Below are positions 1 to 13,483 of a DNA stretch of 33,482 nt, piece by piece. The notes beneath the pieces are model-generated. The model was not told the DNA's origin and did no database searches. It saw nothing but the letters and a program-made list of their open reading frames with translations. The translations under genes were made by a program, and so were the position numbers. The stretch is from Chromera velia. Taxonomy: Eukaryota; Sar; Chromeraceae. The DNA is taken from positions 1 to 33,482 of the forward strand of contig JAHBMJ010000685.1 of NCBI GenBank assembly GCA_018398765.1, in the 5' to 3' direction. Each line of letters begins with the position of its first letter. Positions within the stretch are counted from its first letter, which is position 1.

Positions 1-610
1 GGGGGGGGAGACGGAGATTTTTTTGGCATTCGGGAAAGCATTGCCTGGATGAACGCGTTTCTCTCTCGCTCGTTCTCTTCCTCGTCAACCACCCCAATGG
101 CTTTCCGCCCACCCCGCCCTCTACCCTCTCTCTCAAATGGATCCCGAGCAGCCGGCCACCCCGACCACAACCCCCCCTGACGCTCCCCCATACGATATCG
201 AATAGTTCCAAATGTCGCCTGGGCAGCAATTTGGGTGGCGGTGATCGAGTCTTTGGCTCTATGTATGGCCGTGAAAGGCTTTTTGTCATCGTCTTCGTCT
301 GGAAACCTCAACTGGACCACCACACGAGCATCACTGAGCTTTCTCTCCTCATCCATCTGGCCGGTCAACAAACCGAAGGCTGCGGAGATTTTGTGCTTTT
401 GAAGTTTCTCCACAAGCGCGACGGAATCAATCTTCATCAACAGCTCCTTTCCCATCGCGTACACAACCTTCGGCCCCGCGTTCTTATCATTAGCCCCCCT
501 CCACTGTCCCACAAGAAGTTTGGGGACATATTTGGCGTGGGCAAAGTCGGGGTCGAAGGCCTTCTCGGTCGGCTGCTCTCACGCATGCAGCACAAACAAA
601 CTAATCAACG

Positions 611-661
<51 letters not shown>

Positions 662-887
662 AGGAGAGAGAATGTTGGCCGCATGGCTGGTTCAAGTGAT
701 CAAACAGATGCATGGAAGGAGAGGATGAAGGGATCGACCGATCGAATCTGGTGGATGGGCGACAGACAAACAGTCAGACAGGCAGCTCTGTCGGACAGGG
801 GAAGGAGAAGGAAGAAGCAGCACAAACTTTAAACAGGCAGACTGACAGAGACAGAGACAGAGACATACGCAGACGCAGACACACACA

Positions 888-932
<45 letters not shown>

Positions 933-2616
933 CTAACGTATACAAACACGTATGGAAATTACACACATAGACACGCATACGAATACACCCACAATTACTC
1001 ACTCAACCCTACACAGACACCAATGTGTGAAGAAACAGCGGGAAAGACAGATGACCCCTTCCTCTCCTCTCAAGCTTAATCTCCCCCCCACCCAGCCAAC
1101 GCACTGACTGTCCTACTAAGTTCCCTACGTACCTCAGGGAATTTCATCCTGAGTGCCGACTCCATGATGCCCTCAAGTTTCGCTTCCGATTCCTCCTTCG
1201 TCCACTCTTCAGGTACAGGAGGTTCCATGGTTCTCCCAACTACCTTGCTCACACGGTCCTTCAAGCCAAGCGGGCCCTGGTGGGCCTGAAAGAAATCCTT
1301 TAGCGCTGCCGCATTCAACTCACACCCCTTGCCTCGTCCTTTCAAATACTCTCCAACTCCTTTTATCCCGTTGCCCACATAAAAAGTCGCTGCGCCAAAA
1401 TCATCATCATCTTCTTCCTCCCCCTCTGTTTTTGTCTCCTCCACATCACGAACAGACCCCACATCACCCAAACACCTTGAAGAAGCTGTATCGTCGTCTT
1501 CCCCTGCCTTCGTCTCCTCATTTGGGGGTGTGCGCTTCCCTTCTTGTCTTCTGCTGCTGCTTATGCTGTGTCTTTGCGGCTTCTCGTTATCTGTCGGGTG
1601 TTTTGCCTGGTTGCTGCGACCAGGCGTGACCTCCTCCCCCCCCTCATTCTCGGCAGCGGCTGCCGCCCATGGGTCTGCCTCTGCCGTCGCTCTGCTGGGT
1701 CTGCGTGCAACTGTGGTGTCACGCGAAGCTCTCGGACCCTCAACATCCTCTCTTCCGCTCTCTCTCTCTTGCTGCTGTTGCTGCTGGGGGCGCTGTCTCG
1801 TGTTGCCCCTCGGGTCCCCGGCAGCGGCATCTGCTGCGGGGGGGGCATTCTGAGGACGTCGGGAGACAGGCACAGGGGAGGGGTGCCTCGACCCGGGCCC
1901 CGCGTTTGCCTCTCTGTCTCTGGGGGCGCGGTCCTCAACCGTCTGAGAAGCCCCCCCCCGCTCCCCCCGGTCTGAGGCCGACGGCGTGCTGCCTAGACCC
2001 ACCGCTTGTTGTGGATTTTCCTCCACTCTTCGCCTTCGGCACTGCAGTCATCAGCAAAAAAAAGATGGAAATGCCGTCGCTTCTTCTCAATAGTGTGCAA
2101 CATCGAGTTTCTGTAAAGAGGGGGGGGGATGTTGAATACTTAGACCGCAGCAAGTGCAGGAGAGCAAAACCATCTTGTTTCTTTCACACAGTGTGAGGGT
2201 GCCAGCTCTAGAAACAGAATCTCAGTCGAGGAAGCGCCCGAAGAAGAAAAAAGAGAATTCCTGTCTGCCTGCCTGCCTGATTATCTCTCTCCTCGTGGCA
2301 TCTGTGTTCTCTCGTCAATGAAGTTCTCCCTCCCTCAGAGCAAATAAAAGTGCACCGCAGAGAAGGAAAAGAAAAAAAAGGCAGAAAAAAAAACAATAAG
2401 AAATGAGTGGGGAAAGAAACAAAAAACAAGACGCATGACCGACGGACCTCGTCTCTGTATTCGAAGAAACGCTCGAATACCTCCACAAATTTTTCCACCT
2501 CCTGCACACAAAAAAACAGAAGCAGAAGAAGGCCATGGAACACCCATTGCGATTCTTTCTGAGCCTCTCTCTCTCTCTCTCTCAAAGGAGAAAGGGCGAG
2601 TAGTCAGGCGGTTGGG

Positions 2617-2648
<32 letters not shown>

Positions 2649-2671
2649 GCCTGACTACTCGCCCTTTCTCC

Positions 2672-2719
<48 letters not shown>

Positions 2720-3164
2720 CACACACACGCGCGCGCAGAGAAAGAGAGTGAGGGGTGGAGAGAGAGAGAACTCACCTCAGTCCAAACAGCTTCCCCCAAA
2801 TCCATCTGGAGTCTCCATGCCAGTTTTTTCTCTTTCTTTGTCACGAACACCTGCAAGTGTCGTTGCTTGCAGGGTAACAAAAGACAGAGACGCAGGCAGG
2901 CAAGGAAGAAGGGAGTGAAGAGGGCGGGAGAAGCGAGTAAAGGATGGTCAGTCTCTGAGGAGGAAGTCAAGAGAGAAGCAGTCTCTTTTCTGTCTGTCTC
3001 ATACCAGGTTCTCAGAAAGACGGAAGGAAGACCGCTTTTTCCGCTTTCCGCTGCGCGTCTGCTTTGGTCGTTTCGGTTCGCCACCCTCTCTCTGCCCACC
3101 GCTTTGTCCCACTCCAGCTTTGTGTCTGTCAGTCACTCAATCACCAAGTCAGTCAACTTCTGTC

Positions 3165-3209
<45 letters not shown>

Positions 3210-4523
3210 CACACATGCACACGCACGAACACGCAAACGTTTGGTCAAGAACCGCCGTCTGTCTGCACTCTGTCTCTCTCGCCAAAGAAAGGCCCAGACA
3301 GGGCCGTGCCTCTCGAACGGACTCCCGGATGGACATCAATACCACAACAAACACCATCTGCACGCCCACTGTGCTGCTGCCGAAACGCTTTTCTGATCGC
3401 CGAAGTCCGAAAACTTCTTGCGAGACTACGACAGGACAGAAAAAAATGGACGAAAAGAAAGAAAAGAAGCGTGACTCTGCATGCCGCTGCCTGGCTGCAT
3501 TCAGGGCTACTCACGGTGCTCTTGTCGAGAAGATCTTTGACTTGACGGCCATACTCCTCCTTATCTTCAGCCAGGGCCCGGAACATTGGTTGATTCAAGA
3601 GAGACCTGCAGAAGTTGAGCCGCTTCGCATCCTGAGAGAAGGCAGTAGGCAGGCAAGCAGGGAGGGAGGGAGCGAAGAGAGGGGAGCATTTACGATCTGC
3701 CTTTCAATAGATGATGTTTCCGAGAACAAAGGAAGGGACAGAAAACGTTTGAGTGAACCATGCATCGCCAGGATCCTTCCTTGCTTACTCGCATCAACTG
3801 GCCAGTTTATTTCCGCATCTGCGTTTTGACATGTGGCAACCTGCCTACACAAACGCCAGACACCGAAAGAAGAAGCGACAAGTCTGCCTTCAGATAGGCC
3901 TTGCTCGGCGCCCGCGTTGCCAACCAGATGGGGACAGACACAGAAATCATCAAACGATCGAATCCTTTGGAGACGGGAAGCTTGACAAACAGGAAGCCCG
4001 ACAGAGAGACAGACCACGACCTTCTTTTCCCTTCTCTATTTGCTTCTTTGACCCTGTAGATAGACCCATAGGAAGGCACACAAACAGACACATATGCAGA
4101 GTGGCATAACTAACTGCAAAGACAAAGGATGTAGAAACACGAAGCGGGTAGAGGGGACAAGACAGAGTCTCAACGACTCGAAACAGGAGAAACACGTGAG
4201 ATGGAACTCAAAACGGAAGAAGGAAGACTTACCTGCTGCAGGACATCCTCAACCTTTCGGATGAAATCCTGGGAGACCATCTCTACGACCAGAGAGCGCC
4301 TTTCTTCTTTCTGGTCGACTGAAAGAGATTCAGCTGCCTTCTCCACCAGTCAAATAAAAGCCTTGCAACCCTCCTCTTCGTTTTGACCGTCTAGCGGCCC
4401 TCTGCGGGGACCGGTCAGCCAGAGACTGTTACTGGAAGACGCGGAAGCAAACGATTCTACGGCCCCCACCTGACTTGTCTTCACTGACAGTGCAAAAGCT
4501 CCCCTGAGCGCCGGAGACGGAGA
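1..4523 (-). CDS. multi-exon gene of unknown function, partial (C-terminus off window)
   Basis: I do not recognise the family. Six minus-strand exons can be read: 4523-4233, 3631-3515, 2850-2776, 2501-2448, 2041-1133 and 572-1 (continuing off the edge). All five complete exons are multiples of 3 with phase-0 junctions. Donors are GTAAGT, GTGAGT, GTGAGT, GTCCGT and GTACGT; acceptors are pyrimidine tracts ending in AG. The N-terminal exons give charged helical segments (for example LVEKAAESLSVDQKEERRS and FRALAEDKEEYGRQVKDLL). The 909-base exon is low complexity (Q, E, R, S, D) and ends in an ordered part around GNGIKGVGEYLKGRGKGCEL. The last exon is open for 190 codons and includes YVPKLLVGQWRGANDKNAGP. 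No signal peptide, membrane span or catalytic motif is visible. The start codon was not found and may lie in an exon above 4523. An in-frame TGA lies at 4352-4350, so a broken gene is possible. The existence of a gene is well supported; exact ends are not. Confidence 0.72.
614..671. repeat. (GA)n microsatellite in intron
   Basis: Nearly pure GA dinucleotide run inside the last visible intron (1132-573) of the minus-strand gene. Confidence 0.95.
842..932. repeat. compound microsatellite (GACAGA)n-(CA)n-(GA)n in intron
   Basis: Runs of ACAGAG, then AC, then GA follow one another in the same intron as the 614-671 run. Short open frames across it come from the repeats and are not genes. Confidence 0.95.
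2584..2702. repeat. perfect 28-bp inverted repeat enclosing (CA)14, followed by (GT)14
   Basis: The arm at 2584-2611 (begins AAAGGAGAAAGGGCGAG) is repeated exactly as its reverse complement at 2647-2674. Between them lie 7 bases and (CA)14 at 2619-2646; (GT)14 follows at 2675-2702. It lies inside the intron 2775-2502 of the minus-strand gene, so it would form a hairpin in that transcript. The block lengths (28, 28 and 28 bases) match. Confidence 0.93.
3173..3202. repeat. (AC)n microsatellite in intron
   Basis: Pure AC run in the intron between exons 3631-3515 and 2850-2776 of the minus-strand gene. Confidence 0.93.
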
Positions 4524-5294
4524 CTAAAAGAAAGTGGCCGGGACACTGGAGCTTAAACGCAAGCCGCTCGTGTAAGTGGTTCCCCGGAAATTATCGCACC
4601 TCTCTATAACCAACTACCCGACCGGTTCCTGTGTTTTACAGGTGTGCCAGAACTGAACCAGAGAAGGTCCTTTCAGAGAGCAAAAGCAATTAAATTCGCT
4701 TGTTTGTGGGTCGAGAGTCGAAGTTTCAATCGAGATCACTGAATGGTCGAAATCTTATCAATCTGTTCAAACTCACTCTTCCAGGCCGGCTGAACGGAGT
4801 CGGGCAGCTAGGCTAGAGCAAATCACAGAAGCGTGTGGCACGAAGAGAGGAATATTAATATGATCATCCCTTTCGGGGGCAAATTCGGGCTTCGAAGTTT
4901 GGAAATGTTTGTTGGGAGACTGTTGGTTTCTCGATGATCGATCATTGTGTCAGACTGCCGCGGGCCGGCTGCATGGGGTCGCAAATTAATTAAGCTTTTT
5001 TTTCAGAGCTTGGAGACGGCAATCTGTCTGATGCCAGGAGACGAGACGCTCGGAGACGGTGCATGCAAGGTCACTGGTACCAGCTGAGTAGACGGACAAG
5101 TGAAGAGACGTGAGTGTCACTGAGTGAAGCTAGAGTGTCGATCGAACTCAAAAAGCCCCCTGGCACCGCCCCCTAGTTTTTCAGGCCGCAGTGATTCACA
5201 GTCGTCAAGCTTGCTTACCTGAACACGTCTGGAAGACGCAAGCTAGCTTCAGTCAGGGACGGATAGCCTGATAGTGAACTAAGTGAAGGTCGGT
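4524..5294. other. divergent intergenic region / likely 5' ends of two genes
   Basis: No convincing coding exon. It separates the minus-strand gene (acceptor ending in TAG at 4526-4524) from the plus-strand oxidase-like gene (ATG at 5295). An upstream first exon for the minus gene is expected here; a donor-like CAG/GTAAGC on the minus strand near 5217 is one candidate. A plus-strand acceptor-like tract near 4630-4641 could belong to a 5' UTR intron. No promoter motif is clear. Confidence 0.5.
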
Positions 5295-8381
<3,087 letters not shown>

Positions 8382-9135
8382 CCTGTTTGCATACATATGT
8401 CTCTATGTTACTCTATGTACTAAGCAGTGCAGTCAGTACTAGAGTTACCTAGGGTCGACAGAATGCACCACCCGACCAGCTGAAAATGGACGTTTCGAAA
8501 GAGGGCTTTTTAAGCTGATGATCAAAGATAGAGATACTCAAAACAGGCAGTAACGAATGTACAATACTAAAGCTACAGCTTAGCTGCGGAAAGCTGGAGA
8601 CATATATCAGCTACCATGCAACCGACATCCACCGACCTGCATGATGGGCTGTTGGAGACGTCGGACTGTCTAGAGTGATGGAGACTGATGGAGACTGTCT
8701 AAGATTGTCGGCAATATGGTGGGCTCGATCCTACCGGGGTGGATNGGGGTCCGGGCTGCGCGCGATCGAAATATAAAAAGCGTGCATGCATATGGCGCCT
8801 CGCCACCTCGGGGAGGATGTTCTGCATGAGCACCAAACCTATGTGACTACTAGCTAAGTCACCACTTAAGACCTACAGAATTTGAAAGAGAAGTTAACGA
8901 TAGAATCGAAGTTCCTGGAACATTCCGTCATGTGAATTCGTACGTGATGTCTCGAAGGTGGCGCTTCCTATGGCCCTTGAATGTCGTCTGACACTTCAGT
9001 CTCCCTAGCAGCAGGGGTTTCAGAGACGTCTGAGCAGTTACATCCCCGTCTACTCTGCATCGTTCTGACTCCTGAACTTTGAGAGAGCCTGACGAATGTG
9101 AATTGACCTGTTTGAAGCGGTGCTCGCATCTTTAA
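8382..9135. other. intergenic region, no gene seen
   Basis: No coding signal was recognised. It contains one undetermined base (8744) and short direct repeats of a GGAGACTGATGGAGACTG type near 8676-8697. It should include the 3' end of the FMN-binding-protein transcript and the 5' part of the PPR gene. Confidence 0.5.
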
Positions 9136-9361
9136 GGTGTCCGCAAACCCTCTTGCATTGGTGTAATACGTCTGCTCTTTTTCTTCCTCGCCCGTCTCAT
9201 CGTTTTCTCGGAGACTGTGGGGCTGGCGTCTTTCGCGTCTCTACCGACGTCGCAGTGGCGGTTGGCCCCTGCTTCTTTTCTGGTTACATCTATAGAGTTT
9301 TCTCATGCGAGGCAAAGAATTCATGTAAACTTCGATGCTCACGTGCAACTGTCAGCCATTG

Positions 9362-9394
9362 CTGGAGACGGCAAAAGCCGACTGCCGTCTCCAG
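9362..9394. repeat. perfect 12-bp hairpin, CTGGAGACGGCA arms
   Basis: CTGGAGACGGCA (9362-9373), a 9-base loop, then the exact complement TGCCGTCTCCAG (9383-9394). It lies upstream of the first ATG of the PPR frame and would fold in the transcript. The GGAGACG core recurs elsewhere in the window (for example near 4513, 5041 and 9538). Confidence 0.8.
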
Positions 9395-9462
9395 AACGAG
9401 GAGGAAAGGCAGACAGACGAGTAGAACGGCCTCTTCCCCTAGATAGGCAGGTGAAGGGCCAG

Positions 9463-12253
9463 ATGGAGAAGGGCACCAGAACGGGTGGAGACTTAAGGAG
9501 AGGCAGCCAAAATAAACCAACGGGCGCCCTGAGATGTGGAGACGGCTCCGCATCTCTCCGGCCGAGGTTGAGATGGAGAGACGGCAGAAGTCTTGGAGGC
9601 CCAGACCAAAATTCGGACAGACACGAGAGAGACAGACAAGGTAATTGGTCTAGAGTTCAGCAACATAGAGGGACCAAATTAAACCCTGTCCGTCAAGTGT
9701 CTCAAACGAGGGTGGGGGGTAGAAACAACCTGGGTGGGGGTGTTCAGAGACGGATGCGTAGGGCTTCGGCGCCTGCTCCACTCGGAAAGGGGCAAAGGAG
9801 AAACCTCGACTTTCTGAAGATCTACACCTCCCGTATCGCGAAGGCAGGCAAGCAAGGGAAGTGGAAGGAAGCCCTGCAGCTGTTCGAAGAACTAAAGCAA
9901 AAGAAGATCGAGCCTAGCAACATCACGTACAACTCTCTGATCAGTGCATTGGCGAAAGCGGCCGGAGGCAGTCAGTGTGAAAGAGCGCTGCAGCTTTTTG
10001 AACAGATGAAGCAAGAGGGGGTAGGGTATGACAAGATCACGTACAACTCTCTAATTGGTGCAATGGCGAGCGCAGCTGGGGGCAGTCAGTGGGAAAAAGC
10101 GCTGCTTTTTTGAACAGATGAAACAAGAGGGGTTCGAGCCTGACGACAGGACGTACAATACATTGATCAACGTAATGGCAAAAGCGCCCGAGGGCAGTCA
10201 GTGGGAAAGAGCGCTGCAGCTTTTTGATGAGATGAAACAAGAGGGGGTCGCGTATGACGAGATCACATACAGCTCTCTGATAAGTGCAATGGCGAACGCG
10301 GCCGGAGGCAATCAGTGGGAAAGAGCGCTGCAGCTTTTTGAACAGATGAAGCAAGAGGGGGTAGAGCCTAACGACAGAACGTACAGCTCTCTGATCAGTG
10401 TAATGGCGAACGCGCCCGAGGGCAGTCAGTGGGAAAGAGCGCTGCAGCTTTTTGCACAGATGAAAGAAGAGGGGGTAGAGTGTAACGAGATCACGTACAA
10501 CTCTCTGATTAGTGCAATGGCGAACGTGGCCGGGGGCAGTCAGTGGGAAAGAGTGCTGCAGCTTTTTGATGAGATGAAACAAGAGGGGGTCGACTGTAAC
10601 GAGATCACGTACAGCTCTCTGATTAGTGCAATGGCGAACGCGGCCGGGAGCAGTCAGTGGGAAAGAGCGCTGCAGCTTTTTGATGAGGTGAAGCGAGAGG
10701 GGGTACAATGTAACAAGATCACGTACAACTCTCTAATTAGTGCAATGGCGAACGCCGCCGGGGGCAGTCAGTGGGAAAGAGCGCTGCAGCTTTTTGAACA
10801 GATGAAACAAGAGGGGTTCGAGCCTGACGACAGGACGTACAATGCGTTGATGAGCGCAATGGCAAAAGCGCCCGGTGGGAGTCAGTGGGAAAGAGCGCTG
10901 CAGCTTTTTGATAAGATGAAGCGAGAGGGGGTCGAGTGTGACGAGATCATGTACAACTCTCTGATTAGTGCAATAGCAAACGCGGCCGGAGGCAGTCAGT
11001 GGGAAAGAGCGCTGCAGCTTTTTGATGAGATGAAACAAGAGGGGTTCGAGCCTAACGAGAGGACGTACAATGCGTTGATCAACGCAATGGCAAAAGCGCC
11101 CGGGGGCAGTCAGTGGGAAAGAGCGCTGCAGCTTTTTGAACAGATGAAACAAGAGGGGTTCGAGCCTAACGACAGGACGTACAATGCGTTGATCAGCGCA
11201 AAGGCAAAAGCGCCCGGTGGGAGTCAGTGGGAAAGAGCGCTGCAGCTTTTTGCACAGATGAAAGAAGAGGGGGTAGAGTGTGACGAGATCACGTACAGCT
11301 CTCTGATTAGTGCAATGGAAAACGCGGTCGGAGGCAGTCAGTGGGAAAGAGTGCTGCAGATTTTTGATAAGATGAAGCAAGAGGGGGTAGAGCCTAACGA
11401 CAGAACGTACAGCTCTCTGATTAGTGCAATGGCAAAAGCGCCCGAGGGCAGTCAGTGGGAAAAAGCACTGCAGCTTTTTGAAAAGATAAAACAAGAGGGG
11501 GTCGAGTGTAACGAGATCACGTACAACTCTCTGATTAGTGCAATGGTGAACGCGGCCGGGGGCAGTGAGTGGGAAAGAGCGCTGCAGCTTTTTGATGAGA
11601 TGAAACAAGAGGGGGTCGAGTGTGACGAGATCATGTACAGCTCTCTGATCAGTGCAATGGCGAACGCGGCCGGGAGCAGTCAGTGGGAAAGAGCGCTGCA
11701 GCTTTTTGATGAGGTGAAGCGAGAGGGGGTACAATGTAACAAGATCACGTACAACTCTCTAATTAGTGCAATGGTGAGCGCGGCTGGGGGCAGTCAGTGG
11801 GAAAGAGCGCTGCAGCTTTTTGAACAGATAAAACAAGACGGGGTCGAGTGTGACGAGATCACGTACAGCTCTCTGATTAGTGCAATGGCAAAAGCGCCCG
11901 GGGGCAGTCAGTGGGAAAGAGCGCTGCAGCTTTTTGATGAGATGAAACAAGAGGGGGTCGAGTGTGACGAGATCACGTACAGCTCTCTGATTAGTACAAT
12001 GGCGAACGCGGCCGGAGGCAGTCAGTGGGAAAGAGCGCTGCAGCTTTTTGGACAGATGAAGCAAGAGGGGGTCGAGTATTACGAGATCACGTACAATGCA
12101 TTGATCAGCGCAATGGCGAACGCACCCGAGGGCAGTCAGTGGGAAAGAGCGCTGCAGCTTTTTGAACAGATGAAGCAAGAAGGGGTAGTGCCCAACAAGA
12201 TCACATACAGGTTTCTAATGAGTACAATCGCAAAGGCGCTTGCGGACATCTAG
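9463..12253 (+). CDS. long tandem PPR protein, frameshifted after repeat 2
   Basis: Pentatricopeptide-repeat protein, a family that binds organellar RNA in a sequence-specific way. The basic G/R-rich N-terminus (first ATG 9463; frame open back to 9136 without an ATG, so a 5' exon may exist) is followed by 21 repeats from W at 9862 to the stop TAG at 12251. The repeat is WERALQLFDEMKQEG followed by VECDEITYSSLISAMANAAGGSQ. This is 38 residues rather than 35, because of a GGSQ/EGSQ insertion between helices. At 10101-10111 the usual CTGCAGCTTTTT reads CTGCTTTTTT, two bases short. This ends the first frame at a TGA and moves the remaining repeats to the next frame, so as read no single protein is made. 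A sequencing or assembly error, a recent mutation or programmed shifting are all possible. A targeting peptide is not evident. No E, DYW or SMR domain follows. Confidence 0.85.
9862..12253 (+). repeat. 114-bp tandem array, 21 units (PPR repeats)
   Basis: Each unit encodes 38 residues and units share most bases, for example GGCAGTCAGTGGGAAAGAGC at nearly every boundary. Variation is concentrated at Asn/Ser of TYN/TYS, at the last residue (D/N), and in alternation between AAGGSQ and APEGSQ/APGGSQ linkers. A block starting at 10641 reappears at 11667, exactly nine units (1026 bp) later. The antisense strand is also largely open because of the unit's composition. Confidence 0.95.
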
Positions 12254-12334
12254 TGGGAGCTAGAGAGCGTTGCAGCTGCGTGGCAGAATGGGTGAACAAG
12301 AGGGGACTGAGACCCGACGAGACCTCTTAGATCT
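12254..12334 (+). pseudogene. decayed 22nd PPR repeat after the stop codon
   Basis: Directly after the TAG the sequence still aligns to the repeat: TGGGAGCTAGAGAGCGTTGC against TGGGAAAGAGCGCTGCAG, then GAACAAGAGGGG and CCCGACGAGA. It contains TGA stops in frame and base changes. The array was therefore once at least one unit longer and now ends at an earlier stop. Confidence 0.7.
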
Positions 12335-13483
12335 TCATGGTTGGGTTCTATAGGAGCCTTTTCTGGTTCAGATTCATCATATATAATCGGAATCGCGCAA
12401 AACTCTTATGTTATATGATACAGCGTTCGAATACGAAGTGAACTTAAGAAAATATGTTGACACCGGTCACATACGGTTTTCAAAGTCAACTACGTCATCA
12501 TCATCATTATAGAAAGTGTACTCACACTATCTGCTATGCTAGCTGTTATATCACTATTATGTCACCAGACTGAGGATGCTGGCAGTGCTGCAGAGTTCTC
12601 TAGAGAGTTCTATCCTAGGGCAAGCTACTAGCCTCTTCATCGTTTTGTTCACAGACTATGGTATAGGGGTCTAGAATTGCTATCACAACACCTTATGAAG
12701 GGGCGTTGTGGGCCTTACGTGTATATAGCGCCTCGGGGGGGGGACGTCAGCCTTCGGCCGACGGCTATATACAACGCCCCTGTAGGGGCATAGGGGGGCG
12801 TTGGGAGGGCGCTTTCCGGGGCCATACACAAGCCTTCAAGTCTAAGTTCAAGAGCCATTTTTTTTAGACCTGCATGCCGGTAAGGACCTTCTTCCAGGGG
12901 CCATAACTCTGATTGATTTCAAAGGATTACTACTCCACATCTGTCTTTGCATCATGACTTTGTATAAAAGCTATTTGTTGGAGTGGAAGAACAAAGAGAA
13001 AGTTGAAGAGCTAGAGAGGAAGGTCACTGTAAAAAGCAAGCCGGTAAAAAAAAGAGGTCCGGGGCACCCGTGACCCGTCTGCCTATGCACCTCCTAGAAA
13101 GTCGAGGAAATGGAAATCGAATGGAAAGGATTCTCAGAGAAGGAAAAAACACCTGGGAGCCAAAAGAGAATCTGGAGAATACGTAGGAGATTCTTCAGCG
13201 TTTTTTTGAGAAACACCCCAAGGCAGTGTCGCTTGTTATAGTGAATGTTTGATTTAGATTTAACAAACAGATTTTTATATATTAAAGGGTATATACTGAT
13301 GTAAGCTCGCTAGCTCTATATGATTATTTATAAGTTCAATTCATTTTTTTTTGTTCATAGACTATGGTATAGTATGATTAACCTAAACTAAAAGAAGCAG
13401 TCAGCTTACCTTTAGTTTACCTTGAACACAACTCAGACAAGAGACAAACTTCTACTTGTCTAAATTAGGGACTTATTCTTAGT
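12335..13483. other. AT-rich intergenic DNA with a 12.7-kb stem-loop and a 20-bp direct repeat
   Basis: No gene seen. Inverted segments GGGGCGTTGT (12700-12709) with GTATATAGC (12721-12729) pair with GCTATATAC (12764-12772) and AACGCCCC (12773-12780), around a GC-rich loop. A second GGGGGGCGTTG copy follows near 12795. A 20-base direct repeat, GTTCACAGACTATGGTATAG at 12647-12666 and the same with one change at 13353-13372, brackets about 690 bases. This may mark an old insertion. Confidence 0.55.

Noticed and set aside
231..728. Plus-strand 165-codon frame at the left edge
   Set aside because: The minus strand there is an open, better-composed exon of gene 1, and the plus frame ends in GA repeat.
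2867..4109. Several 100-320 codon plus-strand frames
   Set aside because: They cross CA repeats and the minus-strand exons at 2776-2850 and 3515-3631, and have no domain features.
10037..12178. Long minus-strand open frames across the PPR array (HLIKKLQRSFPLTAPGRV-type repeats)
   Set aside because: They are the antisense of the 114-bp unit, open because of its composition, and resemble no protein family.
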